A model generated the notes under the pieces. That model did not search any database, had not been told where the DNA came from, and was given only the letters and a program-made list of their open reading frames with translations. 64,000 bases of DNA from Paraburkholderia phenazinium (lineage in GTDB: Bacteria; Pseudomonadota; Gammaproteobacteria; Burkholderiales; Burkholderiaceae): positions 2,294,001-2,358,000 of the forward strand of contig NZ_FSRM01000001.1 of assembly GCF_900141745.1 (NCBI RefSeq), in the 5' to 3' direction. Of the stretch, positions 1 through 10,446 are shown piece by piece. Numbering within the stretch: the first letter of the stretch is position 1; each line of letters starts with the position of its first letter. A program made the translations under genes and the position numbers.

Positions 1-1
1 C

Positions 2-313
2 GAGCCGCGCACGCGCTTCCCCGAGCCGCTCGAAGTCGGTATGCAATTCGAAGGCACGCCGGAAGAAGGCGACGAGGACATCGATTCGCTGGTGTACGTC
101 GTGACTGACGTCGCGGAAGACAAGGTCGTGCTCGACGGCAACCATCCGCTCGCCGGCATGGCGCTGCGTTTTGCGCTGACCGTCAAGGACGTGCGTCCCG
201 CTACTGAAGACGAAATCCAGCACGAACATGCCCACGGCGCGGACGGCCTGGAAGTACTCGATGAGGATGACGACGAAGGCGATGAAGAGCCGTCGGGCCC
301 CACGTTGCACTGA
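2..313 (+). CDS. SlyD-type FKBP peptidyl-prolyl cis-trans isomerase, C-terminal part
   Basis: This is the 3' end of a gene that begins before the window; the frame is open from base 2. The visible part carries the sequence LDGNHPLAGMALRF, which matches the end of the FKBP fold in SlyD-type prolyl isomerases. It is followed by a His-containing and strongly acidic tail (HEHAHGADG, then DEDDDEGDEE). SlyD proteins combine a prolyl isomerase domain with a chaperone flap and often have a metal-binding tail in the cytoplasm; the tail here has few His and no Cys. The in-frame ATG at 41 is internal to the conserved domain, so it is not the start. The gene ends 36 bases before the convergent neighbour. 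Confidence 0.85.
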   Translation, partial: EPRTRFPEPLEVGMQFEGTPEEGDEDIDSLVYVVTDVAEDKVVLDGNHPLAGMALRFALTVKDVRPATEDEIQHEHAHGADGLEVLDEDDDEGDEEPSGPTLH

Positions 314-348
314 ACCTGGTAGATGCGCCGCGACGGGTGTGCCTTACC

Positions 349-1677
349 TTAGGGCGTGCCCGCGGATGCTCCACCTGGGGCCGGCGTCTGTCCACCTGAG
401 CCGGGTAGCGTGTTGAGCGGTTGCTCCGGCGGCGGTGTCGACGGTAGAAGCGGCGGCAGGTTCGAGGCCGGATTGAGCGTTTGATTCAACGTTTGAGCTG
501 GCGACTGATTGGGTAACTGATCCGGCATCTGCCCCGGCGTCTGATTGCCCCCCGCCGGTGAGGAAAGCTCGGGCTCGCTTTCATCGGGAGCCTGCGCAGG
601 CTGAACCGCTGACGCGGGTTGGAACGGCACCAGCGGCATGTTCTTCGGCACGGTGTGCACGCTGACCCGGAAAGGCGGCCTGCGCGAAAGATCGGCCTCA
701 ATCTGCAGCCACTCATCCAGACGATCAGGCAGCGTGAAGGCGATGCGCGTCAGATTCGTCACCACCTCCCCCTTGTCGTTGCGCAACGGCTGGTCGATCG
801 CAAAGCCGCCGGCGGGCCGTCCATCGTCGTTATGGATTAGCACAATGGGGCCGTGGAAGATCTGCGCGGCCTTCACGAGGCTGCGCTTGAGTTCCAGAAA
901 GCCATCACGACGCGCGTTGCGTCCGAAACGCAGCCATGCAAAACGGTCTGGCCGCTCGTAGCGTTCCGGGTCCGGGTCGCCTTGAATGAAAATTACAACT
1001 GCGCGTGCTTCGCGCCGTTTCGCATACTCGGCTGCGTGTTCGATCCAGAACGCATTGGCGATCACGCGATCTTCGAACTCGCCGTTACGGCCGCCCGCGC
1101 TCACGTAATGGTTGTTCGAGCCGGGCACATTCAAACCGATGAACACGGTGTCGCCCAGTTGCCAGCGCACATTCTCGCGATACGGTCTGAAGCGCGAGAC
1201 TTCGCTTTCGCGTGTCAATGCCAGCGGGTTTTGCCCCATGGACGAAGGGTCGGCGAAGATCGTCTGCCGTAGCTGATCGAGCCGCTCGACCGGATCGAAG
1301 CCGCCGGCTTCGGCGATACCGCAATCGGTCCAGTCGTGCTGGCCGGGGACGAAGATCAGTGGCGGCTTTGCTGCTTCCAGCAGAGCCTGTCGCCGGTCGT
1401 ATAACGTGTCCCTGCAGGCTTCTTTCGCGCCCTTCAGATTGCCGTCGTAGACGATGAACGACATGTTGCGGTCGCGGCCGATCGCGTCGATGAGTCGCTG
1501 CGTCGAGGCCTCGTCAGCGGGGCTTTGCAGCGTATCGGCGATAACTGCGAAGGTGTAGCGGATCGGCGCGGCGCTTGCCTGGGTTGACACCCCTGCTGCG
1601 AGGATCAGCGCAAATGCGAGCGCCGCGCACACCGTGCGCTGGCGCTGCGGACGACGGCGCCGGTCAATGATCTGCAT
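349..1677 (-). CDS. exported protein with degenerate calcineurin-like phosphoesterase fold
   Basis: This 442-residue protein is read from the ATG at 1677, which overlaps the mutS stop by 14 bases. That start puts a clear signal peptide at the N terminus (basic region, hydrophobic run to about residue 37, ending ASA). The body resembles a metallophosphoesterase: AVIADT near residue 45, a VYDGN strand near 77 and PGQHDW at 111-116. The usual metal ligands are altered: the first motif lacks its His, GN-H-D/E has become GQHD, and no GHxH is visible near the end. Catalysis is therefore doubtful. The last 70 residues are a Pro/Gln/Asn-rich tail with loose repeats. It is probably co-transcribed with mutS, but a link to mismatch repair is unlikely for an exported protein. 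Confidence 0.7.
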   Translation of the reverse strand: MQIIDRRRRPQRQRTVCAALAFALILAAGVSTQASAAPIRYTFAVIADTLQSPADEASTQRLIDAIGRDRNMSFIVYDGNLKGAKEACRDTLYDRRQALLEAAKPPLIFVPGQHDWTDCGIAEAGGFDPVERLDQLRQTIFADPSSMGQNPLALTRESEVSRFRPYRENVRWQLGDTVFIGLNVPGSNNHYVSAGGRNGEFEDRVIANAFWIEHAAEYAKRREARAVVIFIQGDPDPERYERPDRFAWLRFGRNARRDGFLELKRSLVKAAQIFHGPIVLIHNDDGRPAGGFAIDQPLRNDKGEVVTNLTRIAFTLPDRLDEWLQIEADLSRRPPFRVSVHTVPKNMPLVPFQPASAVQPAQAPDESEPELSSPAGGNQTPGQMPDQLPNQSPAQTLNQTLNPASNLPPLLPSTPPPEQPLNTLPGSGGQTPAPGGASAGTP

Positions 1678-4348
1678 CCGGCGCAGTGGCCAGGTCATGC
1701 AGTTCATAGAGCAGGTCCAGCGCCTCACGCGGGCGCAGGTCGTTCGGATCGAGCGCTCGCAGACGCCCGATGAGCGCCTGCTCGGCAGCCGTTAGTGCAG
1801 GGGCGGGCGGGGCGCCGTCGTCATGAGCGTCGTCGGCGTCCTGCAGCATCAGCGGTGCCGCAAACAGATCGAGCTGCGGTGCGGGTTGCCCGGCCGACTG
1901 CTGTTCGAGGTGCGCGAGATGCTTGCGCGCAGCACGGATCACGGCAGCAGGCACGCCGGCAAGTTGCGCCACCTGCAGGCCATAGCTCTGATTCGCCGGG
2001 CCTTCGTTCACCGCATGCAGGAAGACAATGCCGTGGCCATGCTCCACGGCGGATAAATGCACGTTGGCCGCTTGTGGAAATTCCGCGGGCAGTTGCGTCA
2101 GCTCAAAGTAATGCGTGGCGAACAACGTGTGGCAGCCGTTGTGCGCGAGCAGATGCCGCGCGATTGCCCACGCTAGCGCGAGGCCGTCGAAAGTCGAAGT
2201 GCCGCGGCCGATTTCGTCCATCAGCACGAGACTTTGCGGTGTCGCGTCGTTCAGGATCGCCGCGGCTTCCGTCATTTCGACCATGAAGGTCGAACGGCCG
2301 CCGGCCAGATCGTCGGCTGCGCCAATGCGCGTGAAGATGCGGTCGATCGGGCCAAACGTCGCACGCGTTGCCGGGACATAACTGCCCACATAGGCCATCA
2401 ACGCAATCAGCGCGGTCTGCCGCATGAAAGTGGATTTACCGCCCATGTTCGGGCCGGTGATCAGTAGCAGCTTGCGTTCGGGGTTGAGCGTGCAGTCGTT
2501 GGCGATGAACTGCTCGACCTGCGCCTCGACCACCGGGTGACGTCCCTGTTCGATCGCGATACCCGCGCTCGGTGTGAACGAAGGCGCGACCCAGTCGAGC
2601 GCGCGGGCGCGCTCGGCAAACGCGGCGAGCAGATCGAGTTCCGCGAGCGCCGCGGCAACGCGCTGGCAATCGGCGAGGAACGGCAGAAGCGCCTGCAGTA
2701 ATCCGTCATAGAGCGAGCGTTCACGTGCGAGCGCGCGTTCCTGTGCCGACAGCGCTTTGTCCTCAAAGGTCTTCAACTCCGGCGTGATATAGCGCTCGGC
2801 GTTTTTCAGCGTCTGGCGCCGCCGATAGTCGTCGGGCACCTTGTCCGTCTGGCCGCGCGTGACTTCGATATAGAAGCCATGCACCTTGTTGTATTCGACG
2901 CGCAGATTGTTGATGCCGGTACGCGCGCGTTCGCGCGTTTCCAGGTCGATCAGGAATTGGCCGCAGTTTTCGGAGATATCACGCAGCTCGTCGAGCTCTG
3001 CATCGTAACCGCGAGCAATCACACCACCGTCGCGGACCATTGCAGCCGGTTCGGGCGCCACCGCCAGCTTCAGCAGATCGACGCAAGGCGCGGGCGGTTC
3101 GAGCGCGGCGTCGATGCGCGCGAGCGAATCGGCAGCGCCCGTCACCGAGGCCAGCAGCGTGCGCAGATCGGGCAACGCAATGAACGTATCGCGCAGGCTC
3201 GACAGGTCACGTGGACGGGCGGACAGCAACGCGAGGCGCCCGGTGATCCGCTCGATATCGGAAATTTGCCGCAGCGCGCCGCGCAACGTATCGACGCTTG
3301 CACTGACCGGCGCCTCGAGCAGCGCACCGATCGCCTGTTGACGCGCCTGCGCAATCGCCGCTTCGCGCGGCGGATGATGCAGCCAGTGGCGCAGCAGCCG
3401 GCTGCCCATGGTCGTGCAGCAGGTATCGAGCAGCGAACACAGCGTCGGGCTTTCGGTGCCGCGCAGCGTTTCCGTGAGTTCGAGATTGCGGCGCGTGGCG
3501 GGGTCGAGCCCAATATATTCGGATTCGTATTCGACCTTCAGACTGCGCACATGGCGCAACTGCTGACCTTGGGTCGCTGCCGCGTACAGCAGCAGCGCGC
3601 CGGCTGCTCCGCAGGCGCTCGACAGCGAATGCGCGCCGAAACCGTCGAGGCTCGCCACGTCCATCTGATCGCACAGGCGCTGCGTGCCGGAGGAGACGTC
3701 GAAATGCCAGACGGGTACCCGTGTCAGTGCGCCAGAACCAGCCGGCGGCGACCACGTGTTGGTATCGACCGGCGAATCGGCGACGAGAATTTCCGCCGGA
3801 CGAATGCGCTCGAGCGCGGCAGCCGCCTGATCCGGTGCAACTTCCGCGAGGCGCAACGCGCCGCTCGCGAGGTTGAGCCACGCGAGGCCTACGTTGGTGG
3901 CGACGCCGCGCCGGTTGTGACCCACACACACCGCGAGCAGGTACACGTCGCTCTTGTCCGACAGCAGCGCAGCATCGGTGAGCGTGCCGGGCGTGACCAC
4001 GCGCACGACCTTGCGTTCGACCGGCCCCTTCGAAGTGGCCGGATCGCCAATCTGTTCGCAGATTGCGACCGATTCGCCCAGCTTCACCAGCTTGGCGAGA
4101 TACTGTTCGACCGCGTGATGCGGCACGCCGGCCATCTTGATCGGATTACCCGCCGACGCACCACGCTGGGTCAGCGTGAGATCGAGCAGGCGTGCGGCTT
4201 TTTCGGCATCGTCGAAAAACAGCTCATAGAAGTCGCCCATCCGGTAAAACACGAGCGTGCCCGGATGCTCCCCCTTGATGCGCAGGTATTGCTGCATCAT
4301 CGGGGTATGTTGTGCGACGTCATTGGCCGCTGCGGTTTGAATGCCCAT
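1664..4348 (-). CDS. mutS: DNA mismatch repair protein MutS
   Basis: MutS recognises mismatches and small loops and starts methyl-directed repair with MutL. The 894-residue product is close to the family length, slightly longer than the E. coli protein. The N-terminal mismatch-binding domain shows the [11 protein letters not shown] stretch near residue 35, which contains the Phe-x-Glu mismatch-reading motif. The C-terminal ATPase carries the Walker A sequence GPNMGGKST at about residues 630-638, then the Walker B segment [16 protein letters not shown] and the signature [10 protein letters not shown]. The start at 4348 fits the usual MutS N terminus ([12 protein letters not shown] near residue 15). 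It reads leftward into a downstream exported protein with a short overlap. Confidence 0.97.
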   Translation of the reverse strand: MGIQTAAANDVAQHTPMMQQYLRIKGEHPGTLVFYRMGDFYELFFDDAEKAARLLDLTLTQRGASAGNPIKMAGVPHHAVEQYLAKLVKLGESVAICEQIGDPATSKGPVERKVVRVVTPGTLTDAALLSDKSDVYLLAVCVGHNRRGVATNVGLAWLNLASGALRLAEVAPDQAAAALERIRPAEILVADSPVDTNTWSPPAGSGALTRVPVWHFDVSSGTQRLCDQMDVASLDGFGAHSLSSACGAAGALLLYAAATQGQQLRHVRSLKVEYESEYIGLDPATRRNLELTETLRGTESPTLCSLLDTCCTTMGSRLLRHWLHHPPREAAIAQARQQAIGALLEAPVSASVDTLRGALRQISDIERITGRLALLSARPRDLSSLRDTFIALPDLRTLLASVTGAADSLARIDAALEPPAPCVDLLKLAVAPEPAAMVRDGGVIARGYDAELDELRDISENCGQFLIDLETRERARTGINNLRVEYNKVHGFYIEVTRGQTDKVPDDYRRRQTLKNAERYITPELKTFEDKALSAQERALARERSLYDGLLQALLPFLADCQRVAAALAELDLLAAFAERARALDWVAPSFTPSAGIAIEQGRHPVVEAQVEQFIANDCTLNPERKLLLITGPNMGGKSTFMRQTALIALMAYVGSYVPATRATFGPIDRIFTRIGAADDLAGGRSTFMVEMTEAAAILNDATPQSLVLMDEIGRGTSTFDGLALAWAIARHLLAHNGCHTLFATHYFELTQLPAEFPQAANVHLSAVEHGHGIVFLHAVNEGPANQSYGLQVAQLAGVPAAVIRAARKHLAHLEQQSAGQPAPQLDLFAAPLMLQDADDAHDDGAPPAPALTAAEQALIGRLRALDPNDLRPREALDLLYELHDLATAPDADH

Positions 4349-4777
4349 CCTGAGTGTCTTCTTGCGTTAGCTGTTCAGGGCGTGAGTTTAACCCGCCGCC
4401 GCGCGGATTGAACCTCGGCCGGATGGCTAATCACAGGCGAAGTCGCTGGAGCCGCGATTGGACAGATGGGGGAGGCCGTCAAGGACATCAACGACGAAGG
4501 GGGAAACGCTACCGTCGTACCGCGCCACCTCGAGGAGTTCGTGCGACGATTCAAACCGGCGCCGGTAGCCGAAATCATTCAAGTGGGTGCTGGAAACGAT
4601 CCTGACGACGTCGCGAATTTCGCTGCGGGACCTCAAATTCCCAACCTGCGGCCTATACTTTCAGGATGATTTCGTTTTGCGACAAGGAGGCGCAAATCGT
4701 GTGCTGTGCACTTCGCGCGGCATTCCGCGCGGTCATTCACGTAAAGCCCATGACTACTATCGTATGAGGAGAGGATC
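4349..4777. other. intergenic region between mutS and the DUF1059 gene
   Basis: This 429-base stretch should hold the mutS promoter and the leader of the DUF1059 gene. A 67-codon frame at 4466-4669 (+) and a 69-codon frame at 4427-4636 (-) are open, but neither has a convincing ribosome site or a family I recognise. I do not call them. No tRNA, terminator hairpin or repeat is evident. Confidence 0.4.
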
Positions 4778-4990
4778 ATGACGCGCAAATACATCGATTG
4801 CCGGGAATTTCCGAGCGAAATGAACTGCTCTATCGCGCTATCCGCGGATTCCGAAAATGAGCTGCTAGAGGCGGCCGTACAGCACGCGGTCACGGTTCAC
4901 AAGCATGCTGATTCTCCAGAACTGCGTTCGCAGTTGAAGACGCTGTTTCATGACGGCACGCCGCCGGTAGAAGCACCGCGTCACGCGTAA
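4778..4990 (+). CDS. DUF1059 family small protein
   Basis: A 70-residue cytoplasmic protein beginning MTRKYIDCREFPSEMNC, which I recognise as the DUF1059 family. The two Cys at residues 8 and 17 are typical of the family and might bind metal. The rest (SADSENELLEAAVQHAV, then SPELRSQLKTLFHDG) is a short helical domain, also usual for it. The start at 4778 is preceded by a good ribosome site (AGGAGAGG) 5-6 bases away. The role of the family is not known to me. It stands alone, about 250 bases upstream of the flavin oxidoreductase, and no shared operon is evident. Confidence 0.8.
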   Translation: MTRKYIDCREFPSEMNCSIALSADSENELLEAAVQHAVTVHKHADSPELRSQLKTLFHDGTPPVEAPRHA

Positions 4991-5241
4991 TGCTCGCGCA
5001 CCCGCACGCGCGACCGGTTATCGGGCAGTCACATCACGATGCCCAACCGCTCAGGAACGAACTGGATCCGAGCGTAGCTACGCATCCCGCCATGAACAAA
5101 CAATCCTTCGCGTAGATTGGCTGCACGGACTCATCGATGTTGATGAGTCTTGTCGGCACCCCTGGATGAAGGCAAAACCTTCAGGATTTCGACTCCCTTA
5201 CCTGTTGCCTCAAATGTCGTCCGCATTCCAGGAGGTGTCTC

Positions 5242-6633
5242 ATGGTCAATTTGTCCAGCAATGTAATCGAAGAACTGAAAGTTGCGACGAGAGGGCAAGT
5301 GCTGTTGCCTGCCGATCCCGGTTTCGACGAAGCGCGCAGCATATGGAATGCAATGATCGACCGTCGTCCGGCTGTCATCCTGCGTTGCGCGGGAGTGGCC
5401 GATGTTCGCCGTGCAGTAGCCTTTGCGCGCGATAACGACTTGCCGCTGGCTGTGCGCGGCGGCGCGCATAACATCGCAGGCAGCGCGGTCTGTGACGACG
5501 GACTGATGATCGACTTGTCGCCGATGAAATCGGTACGGGTCGACCCGGCTGCGCGTCGCGCCTATGTCGAACCGGGTGCCACGCTTGCCGATTTCGACCA
5601 TGAAGCGCAGGCTTTCGGGCTGGCGACACCGCTCGGGATCAATTCGACGACGGGCGTGTCGGGCCTGACGCTCGGCGGCGGCTTCGGTTGGCTCAGCCGC
5701 CAGTACGGGATGACGGTCGACAATCTCGTCTCGGCGGATGTCGTCACGGCGGACGGAGAACTGGTTCGTGCCGCTGCCGATGCGCATGAGGATCTGTTCT
5801 GGGCGATTCGCGGCGGCGGCGGCAATTTCGGCGTCGTTACGATGTTCGAATTCCAGCTGCATCCAGTCGGGCCGGAGGTGTTCGGCGGGCTCGTCGTATT
5901 GCCGTTGGAACAGGCAAAAGACGCGCTCAGGAAATACCGCGCTGCAATCGACGATATGCCGGACGAACTCTCTGTATGGGCCGTGCTGCGCCTCGCGCCG
6001 CCGCTGCCGTTTCTGCCGCAGGATGTCCACGGCAAACCGATCATCGCTTTTGCAAGCTGCTACAACGGCGCAGTTGCTGATGGGCCGGGCGTGCTCGACG
6101 CGGTGCGCCACTTCGGCACCCCGTACGGAGAACATCTCGGCCCGATGCCTTATGCGATGTGGCAACAGGCTTTCGATCCGCTGCTGACGCCCGGCGCGCG
6201 CAACTACTGGAAATCGCACAATCTGGCCGAGTTGCCGGACGGACTGCTGGACGTGCTGATTGACGCCATTGACAAGCTGCCGTCGCCTCAATGCGAGATC
6301 TTCTTCGGTCAGATCGGGGCTCAAACAACCCGTGTTCCGGTTGAGGCCACGGCCTATCCGAACCGCGACGCGACATATGTCATGAATGTGCATGGACGCT
6401 GGAGCGACGCAAGCGACGATGACCGATGCATCGCATGGGCACGCGGCTTCTTCGAGGCGGCTGCGCCTTTCGCACTGGGCAGCGTGTATGTCAACTTCCT
6501 GACGCAGGACGAGACCGGGCGTATCGGCGCGGCCTATGGTCCGAACTACGATCGTCTCGTCGCGGTGAAGACCCGGTACGATCCGCACAACCTGTTTCGC
6601 TTCAATCAGAACATCCAGCCTTCCGTGTCGTAA
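5242..6633 (+). CDS. FAD-linked oxidoreductase, berberine-bridge-enzyme type
   Basis: This 463-residue protein belongs to the PCMH/BBE flavoprotein family. It has an FAD-binding domain with the RGGAHN motif at about residues 73-78, whose His is the usual covalent flavin attachment site. The glycine-rich GGGFGWLSRQYG follows near residue 147, and the C-terminal BBE segment YDPHNLFRFNQNI is present. The second flavin-linking Cys of bicovalent members is not obvious, so single attachment is likely. Such enzymes oxidise alcohols, sugars or ring carbons using oxygen or other acceptors; the substrate cannot be read from sequence. I see no signal peptide. The start at 5242 is preceded by CAGGAGG at the right distance. 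It is monocistronic and faces lplT. Confidence 0.88.
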   Translation: MVNLSSNVIEELKVATRGQVLLPADPGFDEARSIWNAMIDRRPAVILRCAGVADVRRAVAFARDNDLPLAVRGGAHNIAGSAVCDDGLMIDLSPMKSVRVDPAARRAYVEPGATLADFDHEAQAFGLATPLGINSTTGVSGLTLGGGFGWLSRQYGMTVDNLVSADVVTADGELVRAAADAHEDLFWAIRGGGGNFGVVTMFEFQLHPVGPEVFGGLVVLPLEQAKDALRKYRAAIDDMPDELSVWAVLRLAPPLPFLPQDVHGKPIIAFASCYNGAVADGPGVLDAVRHFGTPYGEHLGPMPYAMWQQAFDPLLTPGARNYWKSHNLAELPDGLLDVLIDAIDKLPSPQCEIFFGQIGAQTTRVPVEATAYPNRDATYVMNVHGRWSDASDDDRCIAWARGFFEAAAPFALGSVYVNFLTQDETGRIGAAYGPNYDRLVAVKTRYDPHNLFRFNQNIQPSVS

Positions 6634-6715
6634 CGGGCATCCGGTGCGCGTCAGTCGTCGGGGACCTGGGGACTCCCGCGACTGTCCGCGCACAGGCCAT
6701 GACCTTCGCGAGCCG

Positions 6716-8014
6716 CTATTCTCCAACCAGCGCGCGCATATCGACCTTGCGCGCGTTCGCCGTGCTACGGCGTTTCGCCAGCCACATCATGAATGTAATG
6801 AAGGTGCCGAACACGACGATGATCCACGGCACCGGCAGCTTCGCCGTGAGCAGAATCGCGTACAAACCGAGCATCAGCAGCACCGCGAGATTCTGGTTGA
6901 AATTCTGCACGGCAATCGAATGGCCCGCTGAGAGCAGCGTTGCGCCGCGATGCTGCAGCAGCGCATTCATCGGCACGATAAAGAACCCCGACAGCGCGCC
7001 GAGCAGAATCATCAGCGGATAGGCGAGCACGATATAAATCGGCGCAACAAAGGGACCGACGCGAATGCCCATGCCCGGCGGAAACAGTCCCCTGCTATAG
7101 AACGCCATGCCGATTGCGACCGCGCCGGTAATGATGCCAATCGGCAGCACCTTCAGCGAACTGCGCAGCGGCACCAGCGTCGCAGCCGCCGCCGCGCCCA
7201 CCGCAATACCGAGCCCCGTAATGCCTTGCATCACAGCCGCTTTCGACAGCGACAGTCCAAGGTTCACATCCGCCCACTTCAACACCAGCAACTGCAGCGT
7301 GACCGCGCCGCCCCACATCAGCGTGGTGACCCACAGCGCGATTTGCGCGAGCTTGTCGGCCCACAGCACGTTGAAGCAATGCGTGAAATCGCCTACCAGT
7401 TTCTTCGGCTCCTTGAGGCGATTCGGATAGCGCGCGCCCGTGTCGGGAATCCCCACATTGATCGCAGCCGCGATCGCATAGGTCAGCATCACTGCCAGCA
7501 TTGCCAGATCGGCCGCGGAATGAATCAGTGGCAGCCGTGCATGCGTGACGAAGTTGGAGGCGTAGGTGCTGATCAGCGCGCCGCCCAGCATGGTCCCGAC
7601 GATCGTCGACAGTACTGTGGCCGACTCCAGCCATGCGTTTGCCGTGATCAGCCGGTCGGGGGGCAGCAGTTCGGTCAGGATGCCGTATTTGGCAGGCGAG
7701 TAGGCCGCCGCGCCGAAACCGACCACGCCGTACGCAATCATCGGATGCACGCCAGCAATCATCATCAGGCAGCCGCTGGCCTTTAACGCGTTCGAGACGA
7801 ACATCACATGACGCTTTTGCAGCGCGTCCGCGAATGCACCGACGAACGGCGCCAGCAACACGTACGAAACCGTGAAGAAGATCTGCAGCAGCGGCGTCAC
7901 CCACGCGGCCGAGCGGATGACCGAGAGCAGCGCGATCGCCGCGATCAGCAGCGCATTGTCGGCGAGCGACGACACGAACTGCGCCGCGATGATCGTATAG
8001 AAGCCTTTTTTCAT
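6716..8014 (-). CDS. lplT: lysophospholipid transporter LplT (MFS)
   Basis: A 432-residue major facilitator protein that matches LplT, which flips lysophospholipids across the inner membrane for re-acylation. The N terminus MKKGFYTIIAAQFVSSLADNA is characteristic of the family. Hydrophobic segments typical of 12 helices follow, with a conserved PAKYGILTELLP stretch near residue 110. The open frame extends upstream to 8200, but the start at 8014 matches LplT proteins and leaves out a polar, non-conserved extension. In E. coli lplT is joined to the acyltransferase gene aas; here no aas is adjacent and suhB lies upstream. The function call is from family resemblance. Confidence 0.88.
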   Translation of the reverse strand: MKKGFYTIIAAQFVSSLADNALLIAAIALLSVIRSAAWVTPLLQIFFTVSYVLLAPFVGAFADALQKRHVMFVSNALKASGCLMMIAGVHPMIAYGVVGFGAAAYSPAKYGILTELLPPDRLITANAWLESATVLSTIVGTMLGGALISTYASNFVTHARLPLIHSAADLAMLAVMLTYAIAAAINVGIPDTGARYPNRLKEPKKLVGDFTHCFNVLWADKLAQIALWVTTLMWGGAVTLQLLVLKWADVNLGLSLSKAAVMQGITGLGIAVGAAAAATLVPLRSSLKVLPIGIITGAVAIGMAFYSRGLFPPGMGIRVGPFVAPIYIVLAYPLMILLGALSGFFIVPMNALLQHRGATLLSAGHSIAVQNFNQNLAVLLMLGLYAILLTAKLPVPWIIVVFGTFITFMMWLAKRRSTANARKVDMRALVGE

Positions 8015-8169
8015 TAAGCAGTTCGGGATGCTGCGCGAGGGTCGTGCGCCAAAAGCACGCCGGTACGATGAAAACGATACCGGTGCGGCCTGTCGCTTTG
8101 TAGCATGAAGCGGCGTCGCATGCAGGCGCAGCGTTAGCGGATACTGGCCAGCCGGACGGCCGCGCCCAA

Positions 8170-8194
8170 GAAAAAAAGCGGCCGAAGCCGCTTT
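8170..8194 (-). terminator. rho-independent terminator of suhB
   Basis: An 8-bp perfect stem (AAAGCGGC / GCCGCTTT) with a CGAA loop. Read on the minus strand it is followed by a run of T. It lies 28 bases beyond the suhB stop codon. Confidence 0.85.
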
Positions 8195-8221
8195 GCACAT
8201 GCTGCAGCGCGTGTTACGGCC

Positions 8222-9025
8222 TCAGGCCGCAGGCTGCTTCGTGCGACTGTAGCGCGACAGGATCGGCACCATTTGCGCGTACAGCTTCGGGTTGCCCGCG
8301 ACGACTTCGCCGATATGCAGGAACTCCGAATCGCCCGTGTAGTTGCCCACCAGACCGCCAGCTTCGGTGATCAGCAGGCTGCCGGCAGCCATGTCCCACG
8401 CATGCAGGCCCTGTTCGAAGAAACCGTCGAGGCGGCCCGCGGCGACGTTTGCCAGATCGAGCGCAGCCGCGCCCGGGCGGCGCAGGCCGGCGCAGGCTTC
8501 GGTCATTTCCTTGAACAGACGCCCGTACGACTCGAGGCCGTCGGTTTCGCGGAACGGGAAGCCCGTGCCGATCAGGCCGTCGGCGAGGCGGTCGCGGCGG
8601 CCCACGCGGATGCGGCGGTCGTTGAGGAACGCGCCGCGGCCGCGCGAGGCGGTGAACAGGTCGTTGCGGTTCGGATCGTAGACGACGGCTTGAGTCACGA
8701 TGCCTTTATGCGCCAGAGCGATCGACACGCAGTAGTACTGGAAGCCGTGGATGAAGTTCGTGGTGCCGTCGAGCGGGTCGATGATCCACTGGTATTCGGA
8801 CTCGTTGTCCGATTTGCCGGATTCTTCGGCGAGGATGGCGTGATCGGGGTAGGCGGTCTTCAGTGTATCGATGATCGCGGCTTCCGATGCCTTGTCGACC
8901 TCCGTGACGAAATCGTTGTGCTGTTTCTTGCTGACCTGGACCAGGTCGAGATCGAGCGACGCCCGGTTGATGATCTGCGCGGCGCGGCGCGCGGCCTTGA
9001 CGGCGATGTTGAGCATGGGATGCAT
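8222..9025 (-). CDS. suhB: inositol-1-monophosphatase SuhB
   Basis: A 267-residue Mg-dependent phosphatase of the inositol monophosphatase family. The metal-binding motifs are intact: AEES with Glu67 and Glu68, [11 protein letters not shown] with Asp83 and Asp86, and WDMAAG near residue 215. SuhB dephosphorylates inositol monophosphates. In E. coli it also joins the NusA-dependent antitermination complex on rRNA operons, and it probably does both here. The start at 9025 gives the usual [14 protein letters not shown] terminus. The gene is divergent from trmJ across about 280 bases and ends in a clear terminator. Confidence 0.95.
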   Translation of the reverse strand: MHPMLNIAVKAARRAAQIINRASLDLDLVQVSKKQHNDFVTEVDKASEAAIIDTLKTAYPDHAILAEESGKSDNESEYQWIIDPLDGTTNFIHGFQYYCVSIALAHKGIVTQAVVYDPNRNDLFTASRGRGAFLNDRRIRVGRRDRLADGLIGTGFPFRETDGLESYGRLFKEMTEACAGLRRPGAAALDLANVAAGRLDGFFEQGLHAWDMAAGSLLITEAGGLVGNYTGDSEFLHIGEVVAGNPKLYAQMVPILSRYSRTKQPAA

Positions 9026-9303
9026 GAGCCTGGATCCTTGTGCCGGGGCAGCGCGGCTGCTTACCGGTAATGAGCTGTAAATGCGCTGCCACTAAGCAGC
9101 TGAAACAACACGGAACGACCGTTTGACCGGCGTTCCGTCGACGGAGACGAATTGAATAAGAACGAGGCGCTCGTGCAAAGACGGCGCGAATAGCCGTGAT
9201 TTTACCCGAGTCCGGGGCTCTACGGCAGCGCAGCATCCGATGCGGGTAGGTTTTGCGCGCCTGTTGGCGCTACCATAGGGACCTTTAGCTCCCTATTTTT
9301 ATC
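9026..9303. promoter_or_regulatory. divergent suhB/trmJ intergenic region with dyad
   Basis: Promoters for both suhB and trmJ must lie here. The clearest structure is an inverted repeat CGGAACG (9111-9117) / CGTTCCG (9131-9137) with 13 bases between the arms, closer to suhB. It could be an operator or a hairpin in the suhB leader. No regulator is assigned. Confidence 0.35.
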
Positions 9304-10221
9304 GTGGCCCAACCCCACAATCCGTCTTCGTCTTCTCTGCCGTCCTCCGGGATCTGCGGCCCGGACAGCGCTGCGCCTGTGCGCGGCGGCTTCACGTCGA
9401 CCCGCTTCGTGCTCGTCGAGCCCAGTCATCCCGGCAATGTCGGCGCGGCAGCGCGTGCGCTGAAAACCATGGGCTTCTCGCGTCTCGTGCTGGTGGCCCC
9501 GCGCGTGCCGCACGTGCAGTCCGATCCCGAAGCGATCGCCATGGCGAGCGGTGCGGACGATGTGCTGGCCGGCGCGCATGTGGTGCCGACGTTGGCGGAT
9601 GCGCTCAATGGCGTGCACTGGTCGGTGGCGCTGACGGCGCGCTCGCGCGAATACGGCCCGCCGCAGTTCGCGCCGCGCGCGGCTGCGGGGCAGGCGCGCG
9701 AACATGCTGTGCACGGTGATATCGCACTGGTGTTCGGCAATGAGCGCACGGGGCTGTCGAACGAGGACGTCGAGCGTTGCAGTGTGCTCGCGCATATTCC
9801 GGCCAATCCGGCATATAGCTCGCTCAATCTGGCGCAGGCCGTGCAGGTGCTGGCGTACGAGTTGCGCACCGCGTATCTCGGCGCGGGCGGGGCTGCGGGC
9901 GCCGTTGCTGGCGGTGGCGGGAGCAGGGCTGGCGCTAATGTTGGCAACGGCGTGAACACTGACTCCGAAGGGCTAGCCCAAGGTGCCGCGGCGCACGGCT
10001 CGCTCGCGCCCAGCGATGAAATCGAAGGCATGTTTGCGCACCTCGAAAGTGCGCTGGTGGCGCTCGAGTTTCTCGATCCGCATAACCCCAAGAAACTGAT
10101 GTCGCGCCTGCGGCGTCTTTTTGCACGTTCCGGGCTCGAGCGCGAAGAGGTGAATATTGTGCGCGGCATCGCAAAGCACATCCTGCTGAAGGTGAAGCAG
10201 CCGGACGACGGCGCGTCCTGA
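9304..10221 (+). CDS. trmJ: tRNA (cytidine/uridine-2'-O-)-methyltransferase TrmJ
   Basis: A 305-residue SPOUT-class RNA methyltransferase. It has the SpoU motifs in order: VEPSHPGNVGAAARAL at 38-53, ALVFGNERTGLSNED at 141-154 and SSLNLAQAVQVLAYE at 172-186, which build the trefoil knot that binds S-adenosylmethionine. TrmJ methylates the 2'-O of position 32 in several tRNAs. The start is a GTG at 9304; no strong ribosome site precedes it. Two low-complexity parts stand out: a Ser/Pro-rich N terminus of about 30 residues and a Gly/Ala-rich insert near residues 193-215. The insert separates the knot domain from the C-terminal helical extension. The gene is followed by a hairpin at 10260-10281. 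Confidence 0.9.
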   Translation: MAQPHNPSSSSLPSSGICGPDSAAPVRGGFTSTRFVLVEPSHPGNVGAAARALKTMGFSRLVLVAPRVPHVQSDPEAIAMASGADDVLAGAHVVPTLADALNGVHWSVALTARSREYGPPQFAPRAAAGQAREHAVHGDIALVFGNERTGLSNEDVERCSVLAHIPANPAYSSLNLAQAVQVLAYELRTAYLGAGGAAGAVAGGGGSRAGANVGNGVNTDSEGLAQGAAAHGSLAPSDEIEGMFAHLESALVALEFLDPHNPKKLMSRLRRLFARSGLEREEVNIVRGIAKHILLKVKQPDDGAS

Positions 10222-10259
10222 GGACGGTGCGCGCCTGTCCCACTGCGCATCCTGAGCAC

Positions 10260-10281
10260 GCGCGCCGACCTCTCGGCGCGC
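10260..10281. terminator. GC-rich hairpin after trmJ
   Basis: A perfect 9-bp stem (GCGCGCCGA / TCGGCGCGC) with a CCTC loop lies 38 bases past the trmJ stop. No T run follows, so it is at best a weak or Rho-assisted terminator, or a 3'-end stabilising structure. Confidence 0.45.
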
Positions 10282-10446
10282 ATCTGACGACCTTGCCGCG
10301 AACGGGGGCATCCAGCAGGTTGACGCAATCGCCCCTACAATTCCCCAAAACGTTCTAAGCAAAGCTGCCGGTCTGCTAACGGCAGCGCTCCGTCGTGTGC
10401 CGCCAGGCGGCACCCGGCCCCACGTTCCCACGAAAGCGTCACTGCC

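Noticed and set aside
2879..4411. 510-codon forward frame antisense to mutS
   Set aside because: It lies almost wholly inside mutS, its composition is that of a GC-rich shadow frame (Arg/Gln/His heavy) and no family is visible.
4466..4669. 67-codon forward frame upstream of the DUF1059 gene
   Set aside because: No convincing ribosome site and no family; a reverse frame of the same size overlaps it.
5131..6726. 531-codon reverse frame over the flavin oxidoreductase
   Set aside because: Arg/His/Val-rich shadow of a clear BBE-type gene; no domain or start signal.
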